A program made the translations under genes and the position numbers. Source: Verrucomicrobiota bacterium (lineage in GTDB: Bacteria > Verrucomicrobiota > Verrucomicrobiia > Limisphaerales > UBA1100). From it: a stretch of 25,609 nt of DNA. The notes beneath the pieces were generated by a model. That model ran no database searches and was not told the origin of the DNA. It saw nothing but the letters and a program-made list of their open reading frames with translations. How positions within the stretch are numbered: the first letter of the stretch is position 1; each line of letters starts with the position of its first letter. The stretch is taken from NCBI GenBank assembly GCA_028872685.1, contig JAPKEI010000008.1, positions 1-25,609 of the forward strand, written 5' to 3'. This document shows, in pieces, positions 1 through 6,576 of the stretch.

Positions 1-191
1 ACCTCATCGACCCTTCTGTGACCGCGCACGCGCAGCCCGCCGGCATTCGTAAAGGTACGCTGTTTGTGGATGTGGATAGCAACGTGTGGCTTAGCGAAAT
101 TGTACGCTACCGTCGCCACGAAATTTTGCAACGGCTACAGCACGCCTTTGGCAAGGAATTCATCGCGCGTATTTCGTTTCGTGTCGGGTAG
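1..191 (+). CDS. dciA: DciA/DUF721 family protein, C-terminal part (5' truncated by window)
   Basis: Reading from base 3, the frame gives 62 residues before a TAG stop at 189-191; the start lies outside the window. The visible part has the typical DUF721 tail: a short 'GTLFVDVDSNVW' strand, then an 'EIVRYRRHEILQRL' helix, then a basic strand ending 'RISFRVG'. DciA proteins of this family load or regulate the replicative helicase DnaB in bacteria lacking DnaC/DnaI. That role is family knowledge and not shown here. The gene converges on the SDR gene on the other strand, with about 20 bases between stops. The symbol is given by family only, since the N-terminal part cannot be seen. Confidence 0.7.
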   Translation, partial: LIDPSVTAHAQPAGIRKGTLFVDVDSNVWLSEIVRYRRHEILQRLQHAFGKEFIARISFRVG

Positions 192-214
192 GGCGCGGCC
201 TTCGGTCTGCCCTA
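189..214. terminator. Hairpin joining two convergent stop codons
   Basis: TAGGGC (189-194) pairs perfectly with GCCCTA (209-214). An inner GGCC/GGTC helix around a TTC loop can extend it, with small bulges and one G-U pair. The stem contains the dciA stop (189-191) and the stop of the minus-strand SDR gene (complement of 212-214). The following T-rich stretch, TTCTTC on the plus strand, is weak. It is a candidate terminator for the plus-strand transcript. Confidence 0.4.
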
Positions 215-1036
215 TTCTTCACGAATAAGCTTTTCGTACCCTTCGCGGAAAGTTGGAAACCGCAACTGCCACCCCGCAGCCTTCAGCTTTGCATTGCGTA
301 CGCGTTTGTTTGTGGCCACCCGCTTGCGGGAAACGGATTCGCCTTCAGGTGGCATCGGTTTGTCTAATCGCTTTGCGAGCCATTCAAAAAACACGCGCTG
401 GGTCACCGGCTCATCATCAGCCACGTTGTAGATGCTCGGCGTCAAATCCATCGCGGCCAGGATGGCGCCCACCACGTCGTCACGATGAATCATATTTATC
501 CAACGCGTGCCGCCCTTGGTGAGTACGGCTTCACCTTTCAAAAACTGGCGGAAAAGATAACCGCGTTGCGGGCCATAAATTCCCGCCACGCGGAGCACGG
601 TGGCGGCTTGCGGCGCGTTCAAAAATAACTCTTCGGCTTCGGCGAGATTTTGCGCAGTGCCGCCTTTGGGGTTCGCAGGGCTTGTTTCGTCCACCCAATC
701 GCCGTCAGTTTGCGGATACACGCTGGTGCTGCTGGTGAAGAGCACGCGTGCGGATGAATCGCCCAGCCAATCGAGTAAATTTTTTGCGCCATCAACAAAC
801 ACCGCGCGATGCACCTCGGCATCACCGCGTGCGGAAGACGCGGTGTTAAGGACCCAATCGAAATCACGCGGTAACGCATCGAGAGCATTGGGCGCGGTGA
901 TGTCGATACGGTGCGGTGTGATGTTTTCGGCGGTGAAGTCCGTACGCCTTATGCCGTGAACTTCATGCCCCGCGTTGGCGAGTGCCTGTCCGAGGGGCAA
1001 GCCAACGTAACCGCAACCGATGATGAGGATTTTCAT
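212..1036 (-). CDS. NAD(P)-dependent SDR / YeeZ-like epimerase
   Basis: This 274-residue protein opens with a Rossmann nucleotide-binding motif, GCGYVG at residues 7-12, directly after the first beta strand. That marks an extended short-chain dehydrogenase/epimerase. The segment 'TSSTSVYPQTDGDWVDE' resembles the YeeZ-like subgroup. A canonical YxxxK catalytic pair is not evident, as is common in atypical extended SDRs, so the reaction cannot be named. Its start codon overlaps the stop of the upstream cyclase gene by four bases (ATGA, 1033-1036), implying translational coupling. It is the last gene of the minus-strand group that begins with mntR. Confidence 0.8.
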   Translation of the reverse strand: MKILIIGCGYVGLPLGQALANAGHEVHGIRRTDFTAENITPHRIDITAPNALDALPRDFDWVLNTASSARGDAEVHRAVFVDGAKNLLDWLGDSSARVLFTSSTSVYPQTDGDWVDETSPANPKGGTAQNLAEAEELFLNAPQAATVLRVAGIYGPQRGYLFRQFLKGEAVLTKGGTRWINMIHRDDVVGAILAAMDLTPSIYNVADDEPVTQRVFFEWLAKRLDKPMPPEGESVSRKRVATNKRVRNAKLKAAGWQLRFPTFREGYEKLIREE

Positions 1037-1665
1037 TCCCGGGGGCGGAGGATGGCTCGGGCGGGGGCACCGTCGCTACCAACAAGCTTGAGAGGGAGGC
1101 AGGCAAGATCGTATTCACCGGGGGTGATGGCGGCGAGGTTTAGGCCTTCGATGATCCAAACTTCCGCGCCGAGGAGTTCGACGTGGGTTTCCACACCGTC
1201 TTTTTTGTAGCCGCCGACGCTGAGGTAGTCGACGCCCACGGTCATTACCCCGCACGCGGTGAGATGGCGCGCGGCGTCTTGGGCGATGTAAATGAAGTCT
1301 TCATCAAAGTCATCGGTTTGCCAACTGCGGGCGGAGTTGCGGGTTTTGAATAGTATGCGTTCGTTGCGTTGGAGTTGGTGGGGTTCGAGTTCGGCGGCGG
1401 TGATGGCGGTTTCGTCGTGGATTTCAATGACGCGGCAGGGGCCGACGGTAGCGTCAATGGGCATCGTTTCCATTGTTTTGCCGTCGGCAATGAAATGGCG
1501 CGGGGCATCCATATGCGTGCCGGTGTGGGCGCTCATATCGAGGTGGGTGAGGTTGCAGGGACAGTCGTCGCCAAGGGTTTTGGCAAGGCGTGATTGGAAC
1601 GCGGGGTCGCCGGGCCAATGGACCATTCCGTTTTTCAGGGGCACACTAATATCAATCCAGCTCAT
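1033..1665 (-). CDS. Cyclase family protein (kynurenine formamidase-like)
   Basis: The 210-residue product carries the signature of the cyclase family (PF04199): HTGTHMDAPRHF at residues 47-58, the HxGTHxDxPxHF metal-binding motif. The N-terminal 'WIDISVPLKNGM' and the central 'DYLSVGG' are also typical. Family members are metal-dependent amidohydrolases such as N-formylkynurenine formamidase (KynB) or isatin hydrolase. No tryptophan-degradation genes are nearby, so the substrate is unknown. The gene overlaps the following SDR gene by four bases and lies 54 bases downstream of the zincin gene. No clear Shine-Dalgarno site precedes its ATG. Confidence 0.85.
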   Translation of the reverse strand: MSWIDISVPLKNGMVHWPGDPAFQSRLAKTLGDDCPCNLTHLDMSAHTGTHMDAPRHFIADGKTMETMPIDATVGPCRVIEIHDETAITAAELEPHQLQRNERILFKTRNSARSWQTDDFDEDFIYIAQDAARHLTACGVMTVGVDYLSVGGYKKDGVETHVELLGAEVWIIEGLNLAAITPGEYDLACLPLKLVGSDGAPARAILRPRE

Positions 1666-1719
1666 GGGCAGAGACTAAATGCAAATTGGTTTTCCCTCAA
1701 CCCTCATCACTCAACCAAA

Positions 1720-2094
1720 CTATTCCAACCCGCGTTCTTCCAGATCATCCTCATCAAAACCAAAGTAGTGGCCGAGTTCGTGGAGGTATGTGGTGCGGAC
1801 TTCGTCGAGGTAAATGGCTTTGTCGTGCTCGGCGAATCGCCAGAGGTTTTCTAGGAAGAGAATTATTTGCGTGGGTTGTGGGTGGCTGCTGGGCGGATCG
1901 GCCATGGATTCGCCGAGGAACAGGCCGAGGGTGTCGGGCGCAATGCCATCGGTGACGTAACCGGCGTTGGGGGAGGGCTCAAGGATGACCGGCACGGACT
2001 CGGCGGCGGGGCGCAGTTCGTCGGGTAGGGCGTCGATGGCGATTTGCACTTCGGTCTGCGCGAGATCGAGCAGGCGGTCGAAGGTGGGGGTCAT
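1720..2094 (-). CDS. Minimal zincin-like metallopeptidase (PF06262 type)
   Basis: This small protein of 124 residues ends in a zinc-protease motif, HELGHYFGFDEDDLEERG, starting at residue 105. H105, E106 and H109 form the HExxH core, and the acidic residues after it supply the probable third ligand. Size and motif match the small 'metallopeptidase family protein' group (formerly DUF1025), whose members are mostly cytosolic with unknown substrates. No signal peptide or membrane helix is seen. It starts 9 bases after the mntR stop, so co-transcription with the regulator is very likely. Confidence 0.8.
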   Translation of the reverse strand: MTPTFDRLLDLAQTEVQIAIDALPDELRPAAESVPVILEPSPNAGYVTDGIAPDTLGLFLGESMADPPSSHPQPTQIILFLENLWRFAEHDKAIYLDEVRTTYLHELGHYFGFDEDDLEERGLE

Positions 2095-2103
2095 TGCTGC
2101 GGA

Positions 2104-2586
2104 TTATTTTTTGCGCGAAGTTTTAAACTCGGCGAGGGCCCCTGGGTTTTGCTCAAAAAAATCGGTGAGGTCGGCGAGGGTTTGTAGAGTGTCGGGGCTG
2201 AGATGGTGCTCGATGCCTTCGATGTCGCGCGCTTGGGTTTCGTCGTCGAGGCCGAAGAGAGTGAAGAAATTGGCGAGCACGATGTGGCGGTCGCGGATGT
2301 GCAACGCCACGGCGCGGCCTGCATCGGTTAAGGTAATGGAGCGGTATTTTTCGTAGCGTAAGTAGCCTTCATCGGCGAGTTTCTGCACCATGCTGGTGAC
2401 GCTCGGTTGGCCGACCTTCAGTGACTGTGCGATGTCGGCCACGTGCGCGGAGCCTTTGGCCTCGATAAGTTCGTGGATGCGCTCGAGATAATCTTCGGCG
2501 CTTTGGCTGGGTTTGCTGGGCTTGACAGGTTTGGCGGTCGAGGCGGGCACGGGCGGAAGGTTAAGGCACGCGGGTGGGGCTGGCAA
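2104..2586 (-). CDS. mntR: MntR-like manganese-responsive repressor (DtxR family)
   Basis: The protein has an N-terminal winged helix (about residues 30-90, including 'SVTSMVQKLADEGYLRYEKY') followed by a dimerisation domain. By my alignment to Bacillus subtilis MntR from memory, all six Mn ligands are kept: D32, E35, H101, E123, E126 and H127, the last three within DIEGIEHHLS. There is no C-terminal SH3 domain, which also fits MntR rather than DtxR/IdeR. The given start is a TTG with no visible ribosome site. An in-frame GTG at codon 13 is an alternative, and the first ~28 proline-rich residues may not be translated. The gene heads the minus-strand group and is divergent from the K+ channel gene. 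No Mn transporter lies in the window. Confidence 0.85.
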   Translation of the reverse strand: MPAPPACLNLPPVPASTAKPVKPSKPSQSAEDYLERIHELIEAKGSAHVADIAQSLKVGQPSVTSMVQKLADEGYLRYEKYRSITLTDAGRAVALHIRDRHIVLANFFTLFGLDDETQARDIEGIEHHLSPDTLQTLADLTDFFEQNPGALAEFKTSRKK

Positions 2587-2635
2587 CGTGCATTTTGCTT
2601 GAGGAATTGGCCGGTCGGGTTTAGGTTAATTCAAA

Positions 2636-2654
2636 GGGACGGCAGTATCGTCCC
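2636..2654. promoter_or_regulatory. Inverted repeat in the mntR/channel divergent region
   Basis: GGGACG (2636-2641) and CGTCCC (2649-2654) form a perfect 6-bp inverted repeat with a 7-base spacer. It ends 6 bases before the ATG of the channel gene and lies about 50 bases upstream of mntR. It could be an operator for a dimeric regulator, MntR being the obvious candidate, or an RNA hairpin covering the ribosome site of the channel gene. It does not match an MntR box known to me. Confidence 0.3.
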
Positions 2655-2660
2655 GTAGCG

Positions 2661-3716
2661 ATGGAGGCCACCCAATCAGCGGAAGACATCATTGACGCGT
2701 TGCGACGTGCCAAGGAAACGGGTGAGCCCTTGGGGCCGGAATTGCTTGATTTGCGTGGCGTGCGGTTTACTGATGCGGACCTCTCGGGACTGGATTTGAC
2801 GGGCTGCAACTTTTCTGACTGCGAAATGAGCCGGTGCAATCTTTCCAACGCATGCTGTCCTAGCGCCAACTTCGATGGAGCTAAATTATATAAGGCGACC
2901 TTGGATGGTGCGGAATTTCTCGGCACCACATTTCGTGGGGCTAATCTCACCGAAAGCCAAGCCTTCAAGGCGGGGTTCGGCATGACCGATTTCACGGATG
3001 CGAATTGTTATCACGCAAAAATGGAGGACGCCACGTTTGTGGAGGCGCAAATTCGGAACGTGGATTTTCGTGCGGCCAATTTGTCCCGATGCCGGTTGTA
3101 CGAAGCGGATCTCGAAGGCACGGACTTTGATCAGGCGGATTTAGGCGATGCTGATTTGCGGGAGACTAATATTCAAGGTGTGAACTTTCGAAACACCTCC
3201 CTCCGCGGATCGCAGCTCCGCGAGGTTCAAAATTACACAAAGGCCGATTGGATCGGCGCGGACATCCGCGATATTGACTTCGCCGGCGCGTACCTCGTGC
3301 GACAGCACATCATCGATGAAAATTTTCTGTATGAATACAAGCATCAGAGCAAGGTAACGCGATGCGTTTATCATGCATGGAAATGGACCAGCGACTGTGG
3401 GCGCAGCCTGACGCGGTGGGGGGTATTCCTAGCGCTAAACGTGCTGCTGTTTGCCTTCGTTTATTGGGGGCTTGACCAATGGGCCGCGCCGGCGGAAGGC
3501 GCGAGCCATTTGAAAAATATTGGTAATCTCGACGGCGGCTTCATTCGCTACCTCTATTATAGCGTCGTTACTTTCACTACGTTGGGTTACGGCGACGTGT
3601 CACCCACTTCAGCGATTGGGCAAATGGTTCTGATCGTGCACATTGCGTTCGGCTATTTGGGGCTGGGCGCGTTGTTGTCCATCCTCGCCACTAAATTTGC
3701 ATCACGAGGGCATTGA
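2661..3716 (+). CDS. Pentapeptide-repeat protein fused to a two-helix K+ channel
   Basis: Residues 28-212 consist of pentapeptide repeats of the A(D/N)LxG type (for example 'DADLSGLDLTGCNFSDCEM'), which fold as a right-handed beta-helix. A linker with 'TSDCGRSLTRWG' leads into a first membrane helix at about 252-271. A pore loop follows, with the K+ selectivity filter TTLGYGD at residues 306-312, and then a second helix at about 320-345. This is an Ion_trans_2 (2TM) potassium channel with the regulatory domain at the N-terminus rather than a C-terminal RCK domain. Tetramerisation in the inner membrane is expected from the family. The ATG at 2661 sits just after an inverted repeat. The HDOD gene follows after 3 bases. 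What the beta-helix senses or binds is unknown. Confidence 0.9.
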   Translation: MEATQSAEDIIDALRRAKETGEPLGPELLDLRGVRFTDADLSGLDLTGCNFSDCEMSRCNLSNACCPSANFDGAKLYKATLDGAEFLGTTFRGANLTESQAFKAGFGMTDFTDANCYHAKMEDATFVEAQIRNVDFRAANLSRCRLYEADLEGTDFDQADLGDADLRETNIQGVNFRNTSLRGSQLREVQNYTKADWIGADIRDIDFAGAYLVRQHIIDENFLYEYKHQSKVTRCVYHAWKWTSDCGRSLTRWGVFLALNVLLFAFVYWGLDQWAAPAEGASHLKNIGNLDGGFIRYLYYSVVTFTTLGYGDVSPTSAIGQMVLIVHIAFGYLGLGALLSILATKFASRGH

Positions 3717-3719
3717 GCG

Positions 3720-4559
3720 ATGTTTTCTTTTTTCAAAAACAAAGATCCCCACGCGCGGCTGCACGATATTTTGGGCGACTATGAATTACCCAAGTTTCGC
3801 AAAACTATTTTCGAAGCATTGCACCGCCTGCGCGAGCCGAGCGCCTCTTCGGCGCACATCGCCGAGGTAATGGCGCTCGACCCCGACCTTACCTCGCGCG
3901 TGATGCGCACGGTAAACTCTACCGCGTATGCGCCGCGCACACCCATCAAGAGCCTCGACCACGCGGTGACCATGCTCGGCAAATCCGAGCTTGAGCGCAT
4001 CGTGATGATGCTCGGCGCTAAAATGGCCGTGCCTAGCAACGTGCCCAGCTATTTGGATATGACTGCCTTCTGGCAACGTGCCGGCCGTCGTGCGGTAATT
4101 GCCCGTGAGTTGGCCGACATCACCGCGCCGCCTTTGGCCGGGCTTTGTTTCTCAGCGGGGTTTCTGGAAGACTTCAGCGTCCCGATTATCGCTGCCAGCA
4201 AAGGTCGTGAGTACGCCGAAATTTATAAAGCTTCCGTCGCAAGCGAAAAACCTTTGCATGAATTGGAAAAAGAAACTTTCGGTTGGGACCACGCCGAGCT
4301 GGGCGCGTTAGTGTGTAATGAGTGGGAAATGCCCGAGGACATTGGTGCCGCCATCAGCGCGCAAAACGACCCGGATAGCGAACTGCGGCCCGACCCGATT
4401 TTTTATGTGCACGACCTGGAAACACAGGATGATGAAATCTGGTGCGACCACTTCAAGCAACAGGTCCTTAGCCAACATGACGTGACTGAAGAAGCCCTCG
4501 ACCGAATGCTTGATGGGGTCGAAACTAAGGCCAAAGATTTGGTGCGGCTGATCGCCTGA
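3720..4559 (+). CDS. HDOD-domain signalling protein
   Basis: The 279-residue protein is mostly one HDOD domain (about residues 19-220). Diagnostic parts are 'IAEVMALDPDLTSRVMRTVNS', 'SLDHAVTMLGKSELERIV' and 'FWQRAGRRAVIARELA'. The His-Asp catalytic pair of true HD phosphohydrolases is absent: the place where 'LLHDIG' would stand reads FLEDFS (149-153). It is therefore expected to act as a protein-interaction or scaffold module in signalling, as other HDOD proteins do. The start lies 3 bases after the channel stop, so the two genes are almost certainly co-transcribed and translationally coupled. No output domain such as GGDEF or a kinase is attached. Confidence 0.88.
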   Translation: MFSFFKNKDPHARLHDILGDYELPKFRKTIFEALHRLREPSASSAHIAEVMALDPDLTSRVMRTVNSTAYAPRTPIKSLDHAVTMLGKSELERIVMMLGAKMAVPSNVPSYLDMTAFWQRAGRRAVIARELADITAPPLAGLCFSAGFLEDFSVPIIAASKGREYAEIYKASVASEKPLHELEKETFGWDHAELGALVCNEWEMPEDIGAAISAQNDPDSELRPDPIFYVHDLETQDDEIWCDHFKQQVLSQHDVTEEALDRMLDGVETKAKDLVRLIA

Positions 4560-4637
4560 GCTCTCCGAAAGGTGATTAGCATCTGGGCCTTTAAAAAACA
4601 GACTCAAAACATTTTTTCATTTTTTTTGGGAAAAAGC

Positions 4638-4665
4638 TTGTGAAATGATTCACACACCCTATTTT
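4638..4665 (+). promoter_or_regulatory. Candidate promoter of the atp operon with overlapping inverted repeat
   Basis: In the 160-base gap before atpB, TTGTGA (4638-4643) and TATTTT (4660-4665) are separated by 16 bases and resemble sigma-70 -35 and -10 boxes (4 of 6 matches each). A perfect inverted repeat, GTGAA-ATGA-TTCAC (4640-4653), overlaps the -35 box and could be an operator. The rest of the gap is A/T-rich, with long T-runs at 4611-4627, but holds no gene. Confidence 0.3.
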
Positions 4666-4720
4666 GGCCCCGCTTTAAATTGTTTCCCCGCCTGTTTAGG
4701 GCGAAAAAAGCACCATTTTG

Positions 4721-5683
4721 ATGCAAATGCAGAGGATTTTAGTCGCCCTGTTCCTGTTTCTCGCGATCCCTCTGGCTCTGGCCGACAAACCGTCTTCCGA
4801 CGAAAATAAGTCCGAGAGCCACGAGGAAGGCCATTCTGCGTCCACCCACAGCGAGGACAATGAGCACGCGGAACACGCCGAAGGGCTTTCGGCCAATGCG
4901 CCGGTGATTTTTAAATTGGGACCCTTGCAGATTACCAACTCAATGTTTGTCACGATGATCGTGGCGCTTGGGATTATCATTGTGGCGCAGTTGGCCACGC
5001 GCAAGGTGCAGCTGATTCCTGCCGGCTTGCAGAATTTCGTGGAGTATCTTGTGGAAGGGCTATACGGATTTTTCGAAAGCATCGTGGGGCCACAGATGGT
5101 GAAGCAGACGTTTTGGTTCTTCGGCACCATCTTCATTTTCATTTTGTTCTCCAACTGGTTCGGCCTCATTCCCGGAATGGGCACGATGGGCTGGGGAATG
5201 GATGAGCACGGCCACTTCGCCCAGCCGCTGATGCGTGGCGTGAATGCGGATCTCAATATGACCCTCGCGATGGCGGCACTCTTTATGGTGTTGTGGCTTT
5301 TCTGGAGCATCAAGGCGATTGGCGCGGGCGGATTTTTGGGTCACATATTTAATGTCAAAGGGCACGGCTCAGGGTTCTTCGGAATTTTTCTGGTGATCGT
5401 GTTCATTTTTGTGGGGCTGATCGAAGTGGTGTCCATCGGCGTGCGGCCGGTGGCGCTGACGTTCCGGCTTTATGGCAACGTGTTTGCCGGTGAAAACATT
5501 CTGGAAACAGTGATGAAACTCGGCGGGCCATACTTTGGTTGGCTGGCGGTGTTGCCGTTTTATCTACTGGAAATTTTGGTGGGTCTTGTGCAGGCGCTGG
5601 TGTTTGCCCTGCTCACCTCGGTGTTCACTGCGCTGATGTGTGAACAGCACGACGACGACCATAGCGAAGAACACGCGCACTAA
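4721..5683 (+). CDS. atpB: F1Fo-ATP synthase subunit a
   Basis: This 320-residue subunit forms the proton half-channels of Fo in the inner membrane. The essential arginine is R249 in 'VALTFRLYGNVFAGE', and 'FSNWFGLIPG' (143-152) is another family hallmark. About five to six membrane helices are visible. The N-terminus is a signal-peptide-like hydrophobic stretch (to about A21), followed by a His/Asp/Glu/Ser-rich segment (24-54). The C-terminus ends in a second His/Asp-rich tail (308-320). Neither tail is found in the E. coli subunit. I chose the ATG at 4721 over the TTG one codon earlier. No atpI precedes it; the upstream neighbour is the HDOD gene. Confidence 0.96.
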   Translation: MQMQRILVALFLFLAIPLALADKPSSDENKSESHEEGHSASTHSEDNEHAEHAEGLSANAPVIFKLGPLQITNSMFVTMIVALGIIIVAQLATRKVQLIPAGLQNFVEYLVEGLYGFFESIVGPQMVKQTFWFFGTIFIFILFSNWFGLIPGMGTMGWGMDEHGHFAQPLMRGVNADLNMTLAMAALFMVLWLFWSIKAIGAGGFLGHIFNVKGHGSGFFGIFLVIVFIFVGLIEVVSIGVRPVALTFRLYGNVFAGENILETVMKLGGPYFGWLAVLPFYLLEILVGLVQALVFALLTSVFTALMCEQHDDDHSEEHAH

Positions 5684-5751
5684 ACAAAATTTCGGCGGTC
5701 GGACCACGCATGTCTGTGGAGGCCACTGGGAACAGCTAAAAACCAAATAAC

Positions 5752-5758
5752 AGAAGGA
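5752..5758 (+). promoter_or_regulatory. Strong Shine-Dalgarno site of atpE
   Basis: AGAAGGA lies 7 bases before the atpE ATG at 5766. The other atp genes have no comparable purine-rich site in the 15 bases before their starts. This singles out atpE for efficient translation, in line with the many c copies needed per complex. Confidence 0.65.
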
Positions 5759-5765
5759 CAAAATT

Positions 5766-5966
5766 ATGTTTGCAGTAATTACTGGATCACTACACGTGGG
5801 TCTCGCGGCTCTCGGCTCTGCCGTTGGCGTGGGCTTGGTGGGTATGAAAGCCGCCGAGGCCACCGGTCGCAACCCCGGCGCCGCCGGCGAAATCCGGACG
5901 CAGGCGATCATCTTCGCCGCGTTGGCTGAAGGTATTGTGTTTATTGCGATCTTCCTCGCGAAGTAA
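5766..5966 (+). CDS. atpE: F1Fo-ATP synthase subunit c
   Basis: This 66-residue hairpin of two membrane helices makes the rotating c-ring. Helix 1 carries the glycine-rich packing motif 'GSAVGVGLVG', the polar loop is 'ATGRNPGAAGEIRTQ', and the ion-binding carboxylate is E55 in 'FAALAEGIVF'. The Na+-site residues of Na+-coupled rings (Gln in helix 1, Ser after the Glu) are replaced by Val and Gly, so H+ is the likely ion. It has a strong Shine-Dalgarno site, AGAAGGA at 5752-5758, 7 bases before the ATG. It is the only clear one in the operon. A stable hairpin follows the stop. Confidence 0.97.
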   Translation: MFAVITGSLHVGLAALGSAVGVGLVGMKAAEATGRNPGAAGEIRTQAIIFAALAEGIVFIAIFLAK

Positions 5967-5976
5967 CGCATCAACT

Positions 5977-6000
5977 GCCGGACGGGTTCGCCCGTCCGGC
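5977..6000 (+). promoter_or_regulatory. Perfect 10-bp intercistronic hairpin between atpE and atpF
   Basis: GCCGGACGGG (5977-5986), loop TTCG, CCCGTCCGGC (5991-6000) form a fully paired GC-rich stem 10 bases after the atpE stop. A five-T run follows at 6009-6013, not directly adjacent to the stem. It may be a leaky terminator or a 3' stabiliser for an atpBE transcript. Either would raise c relative to downstream subunits. Confidence 0.6.
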
Positions 6001-6016
6001 AAACTGAATTTTTGAA

Positions 6017-6562
6017 ATGGAAAACTTGATCTTATTAGCCGCGGAAGATGGTGGCGGAGCCGCAGCGCAAATCGCCAAGGAATTTGGCGTCAACTGGCAG
6101 CTTTTCACATCGCAGTGCATTGCCTTTTTGGTGGTGGCGTTGGCGTTGAAGAAGTTTGCTTATGGGCCGGTGCTGAAGGTGCTGGAGGATCGCAAGGAGC
6201 GGATTGCAGAGGGCATTCAGAATGCCGATAAAATCAAGGCTGAGCTGGCGAGCACGCAGGAGGCGAAGGATCAGATTTTGTCTGACGCAAATGCGAAGGC
6301 GCAGGAATTGATCGATGAAGCGCGCGCCGCTGCTGAGAAAGTGGGCGAGGCCAAGGCGCAGGAGGCGGTGAAGCAGGCGGAGGAAATTATCCGCAAAGCG
6401 CGCGAAGCTACCGCAGCGGATCGCGACACGATGATGGCGGAATTAAAGGCTGAGATTGGCCGGTTGGTGGTGGATACCACCGCGAAGGTGAGCGGTAAGG
6501 TGCTCACCAGCGAGGATCAGCAACGACTGATCGACGAGACGAATAAGGAATTAGCCGCTTAA
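6017..6562 (+). CDS. atpF: F1Fo-ATP synthase subunit b
   Basis: This 181-residue peripheral-stalk subunit has a short N-terminal stretch, a single membrane helix at about residues 27-47 ('LFTSQCIAFLVVALALKKFA'), and then a long Ala/Glu/Lys-rich helix to the end that would form the coiled-coil dimer. The segment 'YGPVLKVLEDRKERIAEG' after the membrane helix is strongly typical of subunit b. Only one b-type gene is present, so a homodimer is expected. It starts 16 bases after the atpE-atpF hairpin and lacks a clear Shine-Dalgarno site. Confidence 0.95.
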   Translation: MENLILLAAEDGGGAAAQIAKEFGVNWQLFTSQCIAFLVVALALKKFAYGPVLKVLEDRKERIAEGIQNADKIKAELASTQEAKDQILSDANAKAQELIDEARAAAEKVGEAKAQEAVKQAEEIIRKAREATAADRDTMMAELKAEIGRLVVDTTAKVSGKVLTSEDQQRLIDETNKELAA

Positions 6563-6576
6563 ATTTTAATATTTTA

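Noticed and set aside
3720..4559. HD-type phosphohydrolase acting on cyclic nucleotides or ppGpp
   Set aside because: The HDOD domain lacks the His-Asp metal pair (FLEDFS at that place), so catalysis is not expected.
5766..5966. Na+-coupled ATP synthase
   Set aside because: Subunit c has Val and Gly where Na+-binding rings have Gln and Ser around the ion site; only the Glu is kept, so H+ is the simpler reading.
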